From the NCBI RefSeq assembly GCF_900185645.1, contig NZ_FYAM01000006.1, positions 124,001-188,000 of the forward strand: a DNA stretch of 64,000 nucleotides, given 5' to 3'. This document shows positions 43,711-53,430 of this stretch, piece by piece. The DNA comes from Clostridium sp. BSD9I1 (GTDB lineage Bacteria; Bacillota; Clostridia; Clostridiales; Clostridiaceae). Positions within the stretch are counted from its first letter, which is position 1, and the number at the start of each line of letters is the position of its first letter. A model generated the notes under the pieces. That model was not told where the DNA came from. It did not search any database and saw only the letters and a list, made by a program, of their open reading frames with translations. A program made the position numbers and the translations under genes.

Positions 43711-43877
43711 TTACCCATATAATCTCGATAATAAGGTTCGAGAGTTTCTACTAGAAGACCGTAAATTTTCAGGCTATGGGTAAGTCCAGATTTTTAACTG
43801 CATTTTATGTAGTGTATTTGGCATCTTTAAAAATCTATCTTGGGCTTACCTAAAGGCTTGGGGTGGATTATTTTTTT
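43711..43877 (+). promoter_or_regulatory. Guanine-type purine riboswitch with antiterminator and terminator
   Basis: The aptamer spans 43711-43784. P1 is TTACCCATA/TATGGGTAA, and the conserved TATAATCTCG, AGTTTCTAC, CCGTAAA and GCTATGGGT blocks are all present. The discriminating base is C43775 (C74 in the usual numbering), so guanine or hypoxanthine is the ligand, not adenine. The 3' P1 strand can pair instead with 43827-43850 (GGTAAGTCC-AGATTTTTAA and complement), an antiterminator. The terminator is 43832-43847 with 43854-43869, sixteen continuous pairs of which eight are G-T, followed by T7. Ligand binding would free the terminator and shut off the pur genes. Confidence 0.93.
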
Positions 43878-43902
43878 AAATAAAAATAAGGAGAAGTCAA
43901 AT

Positions 43903-46900
43903 ATGAAAAATAATGTTATAAGACTTTATGTAGAGAAAAAGCCTGGTTTTGATGTTGAGGCAAAACATTTGTTAAGTGATTTAAGAGATAATCTCGGAAT
44001 CACTGGAGTTAGAGAATTAAGACTTGTAAATAGATATGATATAGATGGTATTTTAAAAAGTACGTATGAAAAAGCAAAGGATTTAATATTCTCAGAGAAA
44101 ACTGTTGATAAAATTTATGAGGAAGAATTACCAGTTAAAGAAAGCAATAAGATTTTTGCAATGGAATATTTGCCTGGGCAATATGATCAAAGATCAGATT
44201 CAGCTTGTCAATGTATACAAATCTTAACGGAGGGGGAAGTAGCAGAAGTAGCTTCAGCAAAAGTCATAGTATTAGATGGAGAAATAAGTGAAGAAGACTT
44301 TATTAAGATAAAAAGCTATTGTATAAACCCTGTAGATTCTAGAGAATCCTCCCTTGAAAAACCAAAGGAGATTTGCAATGAAACTAAAAATCCAGAGGAT
44401 GTAATAATTTTAGAAGGTTTTATAGATTATGACGAAGAACAATTAACTGCATTTTTAAATAAGTTAAATTTAGCTATGAGCTTTGAAGATTTATGTTTTT
44501 GTAGGGATTACTTTAAAGAAACTGAAAAAAGAAATCCAACATTAACTGAACTTAAAGTTATTGATACTTATTGGTCAGATCACTGCAGACATACAACTTT
44601 TATGACATCTATAGAAGATATACAGATAGAAAAGGGAATCTTTAATGAACCTATTCTAAAATCTTATCAGGAATACTTAAAAGCTAGAGAATATGTTTAT
44701 GAAGATAATAAGAGAGATGTGTGTCTTATGGATATAGCTGTTATAGCTATGAAAGAGCTTAGAAAAAAAGGCCTTTTAGAGGATTTAGATGTATCAGATG
44801 AAATCAATGCTTGCAGCATAGAAATTGATGTGGATGTGAATGGTAATGATGAAAAGTGGTTGTTGATGTTTAAAAATGAGACACACAATCACCCTACTGA
44901 AATAGAACCTTTTGGTGGAGCAGCTACTTGTCTTGGAGGGGCTATAAGAGATCCACTATCTGGAAGAGCATATGTTTATCAAGCTATGAGAGTCACAGGA
45001 AGTGGGGACCCTAGAACGAAGGTTTCTGACACTCTTTCAGGAAAAATTCCTCAAAGAAAGATAACAATAGGTGCGGCTCAAGGTTACAGCTCTTATGGAA
45101 ATCAAATTGGACTTGCTACGGGACAAGTTTCTGAATTATACGATGAAGGCTTTATAGCTAAAAGAATGGAAGTAGGGGCAGTAATAGCTGCTGCACCAAA
45201 GGAAAATGTAGTAAGAGAAGAACCTAAGCGCGGGGACATAGTAGTTTTAATTGGTGGAAGAACAGGAAGAGATGGCTTAGGTGGTGCGACAGGTTCTTCA
45301 AAGGAGCATGATGAAGAATCAATTTTGAATTGCGGTGCTGAGGTACAAAAGGGGAATGCAGTAACTGAGAGAAAAATACAAAGATTATTTAGAAATCCTG
45401 AAGTAAGTAAGATGATTAAAAGATGTAATGACTTTGGAGCTGGGGGAGTTTCAGTAGCTATAGGAGAGCTTACAGACGGACTTGATATAAATTTAGATTT
45501 AGTTCCTAAAAAGTATGAGGGACTAGATGGAACAGAGCTTGCTATATCAGAATCACAGGAACGTATGGCTGTGGTTGTAGCTAAAGAAAATGTAGAAAAG
45601 CTTATAAATTTAGCCCTAGATGAAAATGTTGAAGCTACAGTTGTTGCTGAAGTAACAGATAGCGAAAGACTTAAAATGACATGGAGAGGAAAAGACATTG
45701 TAAATATAAGCAGAGACTTCTTAAATACCAATGGAGTTAAACAAGTTATAAAGGCAGTTATAAAAGCTCCTTCCTTAGATGGAAATTATTTTGAGAAGGC
45801 AGAGGAAACTGTAAAAGAATTAAGTATTAAGCAAGCTTGGCTTTCTAATTTGCAGAAGCTTAATGTATGTTCTCAAAAGGGAATGGCCGGAAGATTTGAC
45901 AGCACTATAGGAACAGGCACAGTTGTTATGCCTTTTGGTGGAAGATATCAGGCAACACCTGCAGAAGGTATGGTAGCAAAAATACCAGTGCTACATGGAG
46001 AAACAAGTACAGTTTCAATGATGACCTATGGATATAATCCTGAAATAGGAAAATGGAGCCCATATCATGGAGCTATATACTCGATTGTTGAAGCTGTAAC
46101 TAAAATGGTAGCTATGGGTGGAGATTACTCAAAGATAAGATTATCCCTTCAAGAATATTTTGAAAAGCTTGGTAAGGAATCAGAAAAATGGGGAAAACCT
46201 TTAGCAGCACTTTTAGGTGCATTGCATGCACAAAGAGAACTTGCAATACCTGCAATTGGAGGTAAAGACAGTATGTCTGGAACATTTAAGGACTTAAGTG
46301 TACCTCCAACAGTAGTAGCGTTTGCAGTTGCAACAAATAAGGCAGAGAATATTGTATCTTCTGAATTTAAAAGAGCAAATAGCAAGGTAGTTTTAGTATC
46401 TGCTTTAAGAGATAATGAAGAAATTCCTGACTTTGAAGTTTTAAAGAAAAATTTTAATAAGATAACAGAACTTATAAATGCTAACAGAGTTTTATCAGCC
46501 TTCTCAGTAAGGGGCGGCGGAGTTTCCGAAGCTATTAGCAAAATGTGCTTTGGAAATAAAATAGGAATGACTTTTGAGAAAGATATAGAAAGAAAAGAAT
46601 TATTTAGTTCAGATTACGGCTCAATTATTCTAGAATTAAATGAAGTAGATGATTTAAAAGAAACTTTTGGTGAAGTTCAATATAAATTATTAGGATGCAC
46701 AAATGATAAGGATGTAATTGAAGTTTGCGGTGAAAAAATTAACTTGGAAGAAGCTTATAAGACATATGAAAAGCCACTAGAAGCAGTTTTTCCTACAAAA
46801 GCTAAAGATCACAGTCAAGTAGTAGAAAATATAAGCTTTGATAAGAAAAATATAAAGACACCTGTAATCCATACAGCTAAACCCAGAATATTTATCCCAG

Positions 46901-47646
46901 CATTTCCAGGTACAAACTGTGAGTATGACTCTCAAAGAGCATTTGAAAGAGCGGGGGGAGTAGTAGATAGCTTTATATTTAGAAATTTATCATCTAAAGC
47001 GATTGAAGAATCTATAGATGAAATGGTTAAGAAAATAAATAATTCACAAATTATTATGCTTCCAGGTGGATTTAGTGCAGGAGATGAACCAGATGGTTCA
47101 GGAAAGTTCATAGCTACTGTATTTAGAAATGAAAGAATAAAGAATGCAGTTATGGAACTTTTAAATAACAGAGATGGATTAATGCTTGGTATATGCAACG
47201 GCTTCCAGGCACTTATCAAGCTTGGACTAGTACCTTATGGAGAAATAAGAGATTTGGATGAAACCAGTCCAACACTTACTTACAATAGCATAGGAAGACA
47301 TATATCTTCTATGGTAAGCACAAAGGTAGTATCAAAGCTTTCACCATGGCTAAGCAATGTAGAACTTGGTGACATACACACTATACCAATATCTCATGGA
47401 GAAGGAAGATTTGTGTGCAGTGAAGAGGAAATAAAGACATTAATTGAAAATGGGCAAATAGCTACTCAATATGTAGGAGATAATCCAAATGGTTCTTTCC
47501 ATAGTGTAGAAGGTATAACAAGTCCAGATGGAAGAGTATTTGGTAAAATGGCCCACAGCGAAAGAGTTGGGGAATGGTTATACAAAAATATACCAGGAGA
47601 TAAAGATCAGAAGTTATTTAAAGCAGGAGTTGACTATTTTAAGTAA
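43903..47646 (+). CDS. purL: Phosphoribosylformylglycinamidine synthase, single-chain PurL
   Basis: A 1247-residue large-type FGAM synthase. I start at the ATG after AAGGAGA; an upstream TTG extension would lie within the riboswitch terminator. The N-terminal PurS-like region, the linker DTYWSDHCRHTTF, the two AIRS-like synthetase halves (NETHNHPTEIEPFGGAATCLGG and FGGRYQATPAEG) and a C-terminal glutaminase are fused. The glutaminase begins PRIFIPAFPGTNCEYDS, has the nucleophile C1098 in LGICNGFQ and ends with SHGEGRF. It makes FGAM from FGAR, ATP and glutamine. Many Firmicutes use separate PurS/PurQ/PurL; this is the fused form common in clostridia and proteobacteria. First gene of the operon. 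Confidence 0.97.
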   Translation: MKNNVIRLYVEKKPGFDVEAKHLLSDLRDNLGITGVRELRLVNRYDIDGILKSTYEKAKDLIFSEKTVDKIYEEELPVKESNKIFAMEYLPGQYDQRSDSACQCIQILTEGEVAEVASAKVIVLDGEISEEDFIKIKSYCINPVDSRESSLEKPKEICNETKNPEDVIILEGFIDYDEEQLTAFLNKLNLAMSFEDLCFCRDYFKETEKRNPTLTELKVIDTYWSDHCRHTTFMTSIEDIQIEKGIFNEPILKSYQEYLKAREYVYEDNKRDVCLMDIAVIAMKELRKKGLLEDLDVSDEINACSIEIDVDVNGNDEKWLLMFKNETHNHPTEIEPFGGAATCLGGAIRDPLSGRAYVYQAMRVTGSGDPRTKVSDTLSGKIPQRKITIGAAQGYSSYGNQIGLATGQVSELYDEGFIAKRMEVGAVIAAAPKENVVREEPKRGDIVVLIGGRTGRDGLGGATGSSKEHDEESILNCGAEVQKGNAVTERKIQRLFRNPEVSKMIKRCNDFGAGGVSVAIGELTDGLDINLDLVPKKYEGLDGTELAISESQERMAVVVAKENVEKLINLALDENVEATVVAEVTDSERLKMTWRGKDIVNISRDFLNTNGVKQVIKAVIKAPSLDGNYFEKAEETVKELSIKQAWLSNLQKLNVCSQKGMAGRFDSTIGTGTVVMPFGGRYQATPAEGMVAKIPVLHGETSTVSMMTYGYNPEIGKWSPYHGAIYSIVEAVTKMVAMGGDYSKIRLSLQEYFEKLGKESEKWGKPLAALLGALHAQRELAIPAIGGKDSMSGTFKDLSVPPTVVAFAVATNKAENIVSSEFKRANSKVVLVSALRDNEEIPDFEVLKKNFNKITELINANRVLSAFSVRGGGVSEAISKMCFGNKIGMTFEKDIERKELFSSDYGSIILELNEVDDLKETFGEVQYKLLGCTNDKDVIEVCGEKINLEEAYKTYEKPLEAVFPTKAKDHSQVVENISFDKKNIKTPVIHTAKPRIFIPAFPGTNCEYDSQRAFERAGGVVDSFIFRNLSSKAIEESIDEMVKKINNSQIIMLPGGFSAGDEPDGSGKFIATVFRNERIKNAVMELLNNRDGLMLGICNGFQALIKLGLVPYGEIRDLDETSPTLTYNSIGRHISSMVSTKVVSKLSPWLSNVELGDIHTIPISHGEGRFVCSEEEIKTLIENGQIATQYVGDNPNGSFHSVEGITSPDGRVFGKMAHSERVGEWLYKNIPGDKDQKLFKAGVDYFK

Positions 47647-47665
47647 GAATTAAGGAGGATTTTTC

Positions 47666-48145
47666 ATGAAAGTTGCAATTATATTTGGAAGTAAATCAGA
47701 TACGGATGTTATGAAGGGAGCAGCAACAGCATTAAAGGAATTTAATATTGATTTTAAAGCCTTTGTGCTTTCTGCTCATAGAGTACCAGAAAAACTTGTA
47801 GAGGTTTTAGAAAAGGCTGAAAAAGATGGCTGCGAGTGTATTATAGCAGGAGCAGGACTTGCTGCTCATTTGCCTGGAGTAATAGCTTCTCATACAACAT
47901 TACCAGTTATAGGAGTACCAATTAATGCTGCTATTAATGGATTAGATTCCCTTTTATCCATAGTTCAGATGCCAAAGTCAATACCAGTAGCTACCGTTGG
48001 AATAAATAATAGTTATAATGCTGGAATGCTTGCGGTACAGATGTTATCTCTTAAGTATCCAGATTTAAAGGAAGCTTTAGTAGAGTATAGAAAAACAATG
48101 AAAGAAAAATTTATAAATGAAAATAATGAAGGAGTGGAATTATAA
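47666..48145 (+). CDS. purE: PurE, N5-CAIR mutase or AIR carboxylase
   Basis: A 159-residue Pur[33 protein letters not shown] and [14 protein letters not shown] are the expected motifs. The AGAG..AAHLPG loop is of class I, which normally needs PurK to make N5-CAIR from bicarbonate. The second residue of the usual GGAAH is Leu here. No purK lies in the operon or window, so either purK is elsewhere or this PurE works directly with CO2, as suggested for other anaerobes. The stop and the purC start share the A of TAATG. Confidence 0.95.
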   Translation: MKVAIIFGSKSDTDVMKGAATALKEFNIDFKAFVLSAHRVPEKLVEVLEKAEKDGCECIIAGAGLAAHLPGVIASHTTLPVIGVPINAAINGLDSLLSIVQMPKSIPVATVGINNSYNAGMLAVQMLSLKYPDLKEALVEYRKTMKEKFINENNEGVEL

Positions 48146-48855
48146 TGGAAAAATTAGAAATGATTTATGAAGGAAAAGCAAAAAAAGTATACAGCACAGA
48201 GGACAATGACAAGGTTGTTATATATTATAAAGATGACGCAACAGCTTTTAATGGAGAGAAAAAAGGACAAATCGAAGATAAGGGCGTATTTAACAATACT
48301 ATTACTTCTACAATTTTTAGTCTTCTTGAAAGTAAGGGAGTTAAGACTCACTTTATAAAGAAATTAAGCGATAGAGAACAGCTTTGCAAAAAGGTACAGA
48401 TAATACCTCTTGAAGTTATAGTTAGAAATGTAGCAGCAGGAAGTATGGCAAAAAGACTAGGACTTGAAGAAGGTCTTAAGTTAAATACTACAGTTTTTGA
48501 GCTTAGCTATAAAAATGATGAATTAGGTGATCCGTTAATAAACGATTATCATGCAGTAGCAATTGGAGCTACAACATTTGAAGAGCTTCAAGCTATATAT
48601 GTAATGACTTCAAACATTAATAACATATTAAAAGATTTCTTTATAAAACAAAATGTTAAGCTTATAGACTTTAAGCTTGAATTCGGAAAGACTAAGGATG
48701 GAGAAATAGTTCTTGCAGATGAAATCTCCCCAGATACTTGTAGATTCTGGGATGCAGAAACAAATGAAAAGCTTGATAAGGATAGATTTAGAAGAGATTT
48801 AGGAAATGTAAAAGAAGCATATACTGAAATGTTAAAAAGAATATGTGGAGAGTAG
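48145..48855 (+). CDS. purC: SAICAR synthase
   Basis: A 236-residue ATP-grasp-like enzyme joining aspartate to CAIR. Signs are [62 protein letters not shown] and [14 protein letters not shown]. The start ATG overlaps the purE stop by one base and GAAGGAGTG is the ribosome site. The length is standard for the bacterial form. The next step, PurB, is not encoded in the window. Confidence 0.97.
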   Translation: MEKLEMIYEGKAKKVYSTEDNDKVVIYYKDDATAFNGEKKGQIEDKGVFNNTITSTIFSLLESKGVKTHFIKKLSDREQLCKKVQIIPLEVIVRNVAAGSMAKRLGLEEGLKLNTTVFELSYKNDELGDPLINDYHAVAIGATTFEELQAIYVMTSNINNILKDFFIKQNVKLIDFKLEFGKTKDGEIVLADEISPDTCRFWDAETNEKLDKDRFRRDLGNVKEAYTEMLKRICGE

Positions 48856-48862
48856 GGATATT

Positions 48863-50269
48863 ATGATATTTGAAGATGAGGATAAGTTCAAAGAAGAATG
48901 TGGAGTATTTGGAATTTTTGCAAATGAAGACCTTGATGTATCCTCTATAACTTACTATGGACTGTATGCTCTCCAACATAGGGGGCAAGAAAGTGCAGGG
49001 ATAGCTGTTTCAAATGGAAATCAAATACACTGCTACAAGGACATGGGACTTGTAGCAGATGTATTTAATCAAGAGGATTTAAGAAATATGAAGGGATCTA
49101 TTGCAATAGGTCATGTTAGATATTCAACTACAGGTTCAAGTAATGTAAATAATGCTCAACCTATAGTAAGTAAATACAAGCTTGGAACAATTGCTATAGC
49201 TCATAATGGAAATCTAGTTAATGCTGATGTTATAAGAGAGTTATTGGAAGATGGAGGATGTATATTCCAGACATCTATAGATTCTGAAGTTATTTTAAGT
49301 CTTATAGCAAGGGGTGCAAAAAGAGGAATAGAAAGAGCTGTAGTGGATGCAATCCAAGCAGTTAAGGGCTCTTATGCTATAGTTCTTTTAACAGAAGATA
49401 AGCTAATTGGTGTAAGAGATCCAGCTGGTATAAGACCTCTTTGTATAGGAAAGATAAATGAAAATTATATACTTTGCTCTGAAAGCTGTGCATTAGATGC
49501 AGTTGGAGCAGAATTTGTTAGAGATGTAGCCCCTGGCGAAATAGTTATCATTGATAAAGAAGGTTTAAAATCCATAAGTTTTGGAGAAAGAATAAAGCCA
49601 GAAACCTGTGCTTTTGAGTATATATATTTTGCAAGACCTGACAGTGTTATAGATGGAATAAATGTGTATACTTCGAGAATAGAAGCAGGAAAGCAGCTTT
49701 TTAAAGAGCATCCTGTGGAAGCAGATATAGTTATAGGAGTTCCTGACTCAGGATTACAAGCTGCTATAGGTTATGCTAAAGCATCAGGAATACCCTATGA
49801 TACAGGATTTATAAAAAATAAGTATGTAGGAAGAACGTTTATTTCTCCTTCTCAAGAACTTAGAGAAAGAGCTGTTGCTGTAAAGTTAAATCCTTTAAAG
49901 GTTAATGTGGCAGGAAAGAGAGTAGTACTTATTGATGACTCTATAGTTAGAGGAACTACTAGCAGAAAACTTGTAGATTCCTTGAAAAAAGCAGGAGCTA
50001 CAGAGGTTCACTTTATAGCTGCTTCACCTGTAGTAAAGTATCCTTGCTATTTTGGAATAGATACACCTTATAGAAATGGATTGATTGGTGCTTGTAAAGA
50101 AATTGATAGCATAAGGGAAGAAATTGGTGCAGATAGCCTAGGATATTTAAGTATAGAAGGACTGCTCAAAGCATTAGGAGGAAAAAATAAGTTCTGTTTA
50201 GGATGCTTTAATGGAGTTTATCCAGTTGCAGCTCCAATGGAATCAGCAAAAGATCGTTTGGAAAAATAA
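48863..50269 (+). CDS. purF: Amidophosphoribosyltransferase
   Basis: A 468-residue glutamine PRPP amidotransferase, the committing step of purine synthesis. I use the ATG giving MIFEDEDKF; a GTG 18 bases upstream overlaps purC. A 12-residue propeptide should be removed to expose the N-terminal nucleophile C13 in EECGVFGIF. The PRPP loop is VVLIDDSIVRGTTSRK. Cysteines in KPETCAFEY, VKYPCYFG and KFCLGCFNG match the four ligands of the [4Fe-4S] cluster in the Bacillus enzyme, which makes it oxygen-labile. Nucleotide feedback is expected in addition to the guanine riboswitch. Confidence 0.97.
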   Translation: MIFEDEDKFKEECGVFGIFANEDLDVSSITYYGLYALQHRGQESAGIAVSNGNQIHCYKDMGLVADVFNQEDLRNMKGSIAIGHVRYSTTGSSNVNNAQPIVSKYKLGTIAIAHNGNLVNADVIRELLEDGGCIFQTSIDSEVILSLIARGAKRGIERAVVDAIQAVKGSYAIVLLTEDKLIGVRDPAGIRPLCIGKINENYILCSESCALDAVGAEFVRDVAPGEIVIIDKEGLKSISFGERIKPETCAFEYIYFARPDSVIDGINVYTSRIEAGKQLFKEHPVEADIVIGVPDSGLQAAIGYAKASGIPYDTGFIKNKYVGRTFISPSQELRERAVAVKLNPLKVNVAGKRVVLIDDSIVRGTTSRKLVDSLKKAGATEVHFIAASPVVKYPCYFGIDTPYRNGLIGACKEIDSIREEIGADSLGYLSIEGLLKALGGKNKFCLGCFNGVYPVAAPMESAKDRLEK

Positions 50270-50289
50270 ATAGTCTTGGAGGATAGTAA

Positions 50290-51288
50290 ATGATAACTTA
50301 CAAGGATTCAGGAGTAAATATTGAAGAAGGTTACAAGTCAGTAAGTCTTATAAAGGAACATGCTAAAAAAACCTTTATTCCAGGGGTTATAAACAATATA
50401 GGAAGCTTTGCAGGAATGTTTGAAATAGGAAGTGGATACAAAAATCCTGTACTTGTTTCAGGAACAGATGGAGTTGGCACAAAGCTTGAGATAGCCTTTA
50501 AGACAAAAAAATATGATACTGTAGGTATAGATTGCGTTGCCATGTCTGTTAATGATATTTTATGTCATGGAGCAAAACCACTCTTCTTTTTAGATTACTT
50601 AGCTTGTGGAAAGCTTGAAGCAGAAGTTGCTGAGCAGTTTGTTAAAGGTGTTTCAGAGGGATGTATGGAAGCAGGATGTGCATTGATTGGTGGAGAAACA
50701 GCAGAAATGCCTGGCTTTTATAGAGATGGAGAATATGACATTGCAGGCTTTGGAGTAGGAATAGTTGATAAAGATAAAATTGTTGATGGAAGCAATATTA
50801 AACCAGGAGATGCTCTTATAGGTATAGCATCTTCAGGAATACACAGTAATGGTTATTCTTTAGTTAGGAAACTAATAACAGATTTAAATGTTGACTTTAA
50901 TGGAAAGAGCATGGGAGAAGTACTTTTAACTCCAACAAAAATATATGTAAAGCCAATTTTAAAACTTTTAGAAAGCTTTGAAATAAAAGGCATGGCTCAT
51001 ATTACTGGAGGAGGATTCTTTGAAAATATTCCTAGAATGTTTAAGGAAAAGTTAACTGCAGTGATTTATAAAGATAGCTTTGAAGTTCCAGATATATTTA
51101 AACATTTAATGTCATTAGGCGTTAAAGAAGAGCATATGTTTAACACATTTAATATGGGACTTGGTTTTATTCTTTGTGTTAAGGAAGAAGATAAGGACAA
51201 TATATTAAAGGCACTAGAAGAACTAGGCGAAAGGGCATATCACATTGGTAATGTGGAGGCTGGAGGTGCAGGAGTTTGCTTAAAATAG
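50290..51288 (+). CDS. purM: Phosphoribosylaminoimidazole synthetase (AIR synthase)
   Basis: A 332-residue AIR synthase closing the imidazole ring. Motifs: YKDSGVNIEEGYKSV, VSGTDGVGTKLEIA, DCVAMSVNDILCHGAKPLFFLDY, IGGETAEMPGFY and HITGGGFFENIPR. The length is typical. The last 13 bases overlap the purN start. GGAGGATAG before the ATG is the ribosome site, 20 bases after purF. Confidence 0.97.
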   Translation: MITYKDSGVNIEEGYKSVSLIKEHAKKTFIPGVINNIGSFAGMFEIGSGYKNPVLVSGTDGVGTKLEIAFKTKKYDTVGIDCVAMSVNDILCHGAKPLFFLDYLACGKLEAEVAEQFVKGVSEGCMEAGCALIGGETAEMPGFYRDGEYDIAGFGVGIVDKDKIVDGSNIKPGDALIGIASSGIHSNGYSLVRKLITDLNVDFNGKSMGEVLLTPTKIYVKPILKLLESFEIKGMAHITGGGFFENIPRMFKEKLTAVIYKDSFEVPDIFKHLMSLGVKEEHMFNTFNMGLGFILCVKEEDKDNILKALEELGERAYHIGNVEAGGAGVCLK

Positions 51289-51884
51289 CGGTACTAGTAT
51301 CAGGAAGCGGAAGCAATCTTCAATCCATAATTGATAGCATTGAAGCTGAAGAATTAAAATGTACCATAGAAATGGTTATAAGTGATAAAGAAGGAATTTT
51401 TGGAATTGAAAGAGCAAAACAAAAGGGTATACAAACTTATGTATTGGATAAAAAGATATATGGAAAAGAAATTTCAAAGAAGATTCTTAGCTTAACTAAA
51501 AATAAAGTAGATTTAATTGTTTTAGCAGGATTTTTATCAATCTTAGATAGTGAATTAATATCTACTTTTAAAAATAAAATTATAAATATTCATCCTTCTC
51601 TAATACCATCTTTCTGCGGACCAAGGATGTATGGAATTAAGGTTCATGAGAGAGCAGTGGAATACGGGGTGAAATTTTCAGGATGTACAGTACACTTTGT
51701 AGATGAGGGCACAGATACAGGAGCTATAATATATCAAAGTGTAGTGCCTGTTTATTCAGAAGATACTGCAGATACACTTCAAAAAAGAATTTTATTAGAA
51801 GAACATAAAGCCCTTCCGGAGGTTATTAAGCTGATAAGTGAAGGAAGAGTTAAGGTGGAAGGCAGGAAGGTAACCATAATTTAA
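51276..51884 (+). CDS. purN: Phosphoribosylglycinamide formyltransferase, TTG start
   Basis: A 202-residue GAR transformylase using 10-formyl-tetrahydrofolate. [14 protein letters not shown] binds the nucleotide; [12 protein letters not shown] holds the catalytic Asn and His and [16 protein letters not shown] the catalytic Asp. The start is a TTG inside purM, preceded by GGAGGTG at seven bases; the next in-frame ATG would remove the conserved nucleotide loop, so TTG is real. The rare start and the 13-base overlap suggest translation coupled to purM. Confidence 0.95.
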   Translation: MLKIAVLVSGSGSNLQSIIDSIEAEELKCTIEMVISDKEGIFGIERAKQKGIQTYVLDKKIYGKEISKKILSLTKNKVDLIVLAGFLSILDSELISTFKNKIINIHPSLIPSFCGPRMYGIKVHERAVEYGVKFSGCTVHFVDEGTDTGAIIYQSVVPVYSEDTADTLQKRILLEEHKALPEVIKLISEGRVKVEGRKVTII

Positions 51885-51904
51885 ATTTTAGGGGGGCTAG
51901 ATTT

Positions 51905-53407
51905 ATGTTAAAAAGAGCATTAATAAGCGTTTACGATAAAAGTAATTTATTGCCACTAGCAGAGTTTTTAATAAAAAGAGATGTAGAGATATTATCTACT
52001 GGAGGAACCTATAAGTTTTTAAAGGAAAATAGAATAGCTGTTACAGAAGTCTCTGATGTAACAGGTTTTGAAGAAATTCTAGATGGAAGAGTTAAGACTC
52101 TTCACCCAATAATACATGGTGGAATACTTGCCATAAGAGATAACAGTGAACATATGGAAACCATAAATAGAAAGGGAATAACTCCTATTGATATGGTAGT
52201 AGTTAATCTATATCCCTTCTTTAATAAAGTAGATGAGAATATATCCTTTGATGAAAAGGTTGAATTTATAGATATTGGCGGCCCTACAATGATAAGAGCA
52301 GCAGCTAAAAACTTTAAAGATGTTATTGTGCTTACAAATACAACAGATTATCAGGTAGTTATGGATGAACTTCAAGAAAATAATGAAGTAAAATTTGAAA
52401 CTAGAAAGAAATTAGCTGGAAAAGTATTTAATCTTATGTCAGCTTATGATGCAGCTATTAGTAATTTCTTATTAGAAGAAGAAAAGTATCCAGAATATTT
52501 AACTGTTTCTTATAAAAAAGAAATAGATTTAAGATATGGAGAAAACCCTCATCAAAGCGCATCCTATTATACTCAAACTACAGGCAAGGGTGCTATGAAA
52601 AATTTTGTGCAGTTAAATGGAAAGGAGCTTTCCTACAATAACCTAAAGGATATGGATGTTGCTTGGAAAGTTGCTTGTGAATTTGATGAAACTGTATGCT
52701 GTGCGCTAAAACATAATACTCCATGCGGCGTAGCACTAGGAAACACTGTTAAAGAAGCCTACTTAAAGGCCTATGAATGTGACGATGTGTCCATATTTGG
52801 GGGAATAGTTGCCTTCAATAAAAAAGTAGATAAAGAAACTGCAGAGGAGCTTGAAAAGATATTTTTAGAAATAGTTATAGCTCCAGACTTTGATGAAGAA
52901 GCTTTAGAGGTTCTTACTAAAAAGAAGAACTTAAGAGTTATAAAGGGAGAAGTTAAACCTGAAAATAAGTTTGAATTTGTATCTGTAGATGGAGGAATAC
53001 TTGTACAGGAGAGAGACAATGAGCTTATAGAAGATATACAATATGTAACAGAAAGTAAACCAAGTACAGATCAAATGACAGATTTAATCTTTGGAATGAA
53101 GGTTTGTAAATATGTAAAATCCAATGCTATTGTAGTAGTTAAAGATGGAATGGCAAAGGGAATTGCTGGAGGTCAAACTAATAGAATATGGGCAGCAGCA
53201 CAAGCATTAGATAGAGCTTACGATGGAGTAGTAATGGCTTCAGATGCATTCTTCCCATTTGGAGATGTAGTAGAAGAAGCGGCAAAATACAATATAAAAG
53301 CAATAATTCAGCCAGGTGGCTCAATAAGAGACAATGAATCTGTGGAAGCGTGTAATAAATATGGAATTTCAATGGTGTTTACAGGAATTAGACACTTTAA
53401 ACACTAA
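51905..53407 (+). CDS. purH: AICAR transformylase/IMP cyclohydrolase
   Basis: A 500-residue bifunctional enzyme. The N-terminal IMP cyclohydrolase has [26 protein letters not shown] and [15 protein letters not shown]. The C-terminal transformylase has [26 protein letters not shown] with the catalytic Lys-His pair, [15 protein letters not shown] and [12 protein letters not shown]. It catalyses the last two steps to IMP. Spacing of 20 bases from purN and 23 to purD; GGGGGGC is the ribosome site. Confidence 0.97.
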   Translation: MLKRALISVYDKSNLLPLAEFLIKRDVEILSTGGTYKFLKENRIAVTEVSDVTGFEEILDGRVKTLHPIIHGGILAIRDNSEHMETINRKGITPIDMVVVNLYPFFNKVDENISFDEKVEFIDIGGPTMIRAAAKNFKDVIVLTNTTDYQVVMDELQENNEVKFETRKKLAGKVFNLMSAYDAAISNFLLEEEKYPEYLTVSYKKEIDLRYGENPHQSASYYTQTTGKGAMKNFVQLNGKELSYNNLKDMDVAWKVACEFDETVCCALKHNTPCGVALGNTVKEAYLKAYECDDVSIFGGIVAFNKKVDKETAEELEKIFLEIVIAPDFDEEALEVLTKKKNLRVIKGEVKPENKFEFVSVDGGILVQERDNELIEDIQYVTESKPSTDQMTDLIFGMKVCKYVKSNAIVVVKDGMAKGIAGGQTNRIWAAAQALDRAYDGVVMASDAFFPFGDVVEEAAKYNIKAIIQPGGSIRDNESVEACNKYGISMVFTGIRHFKH

Positions 53408-53430
53408 AAAAGGGTTGGAGGTTAAGTGAT

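Noticed and set aside
43711-43784. Adenine or 2'-deoxyguanosine specificity for the purine riboswitch
   Set aside because: The discriminating base is C (GGCTATGGG) and the core is of the ordinary guanine type; adenine switches have T there.
42549-43900. A CRISPR array expected beside cas6
   Set aside because: I read the flanks on both sides and the other long intergenic regions for regularly spaced 25-40-nt repeats and found none; only terminators and the purine riboswitch are there.
45102-45731. A 209-codon open frame on the minus strand opposite purL, and a similar one at 56949-57593 opposite the ATPase
   Set aside because: Both are Ser/Thr/Phe-rich antisense shadows of strongly coding genes, without ribosome sites or recognisable motifs.
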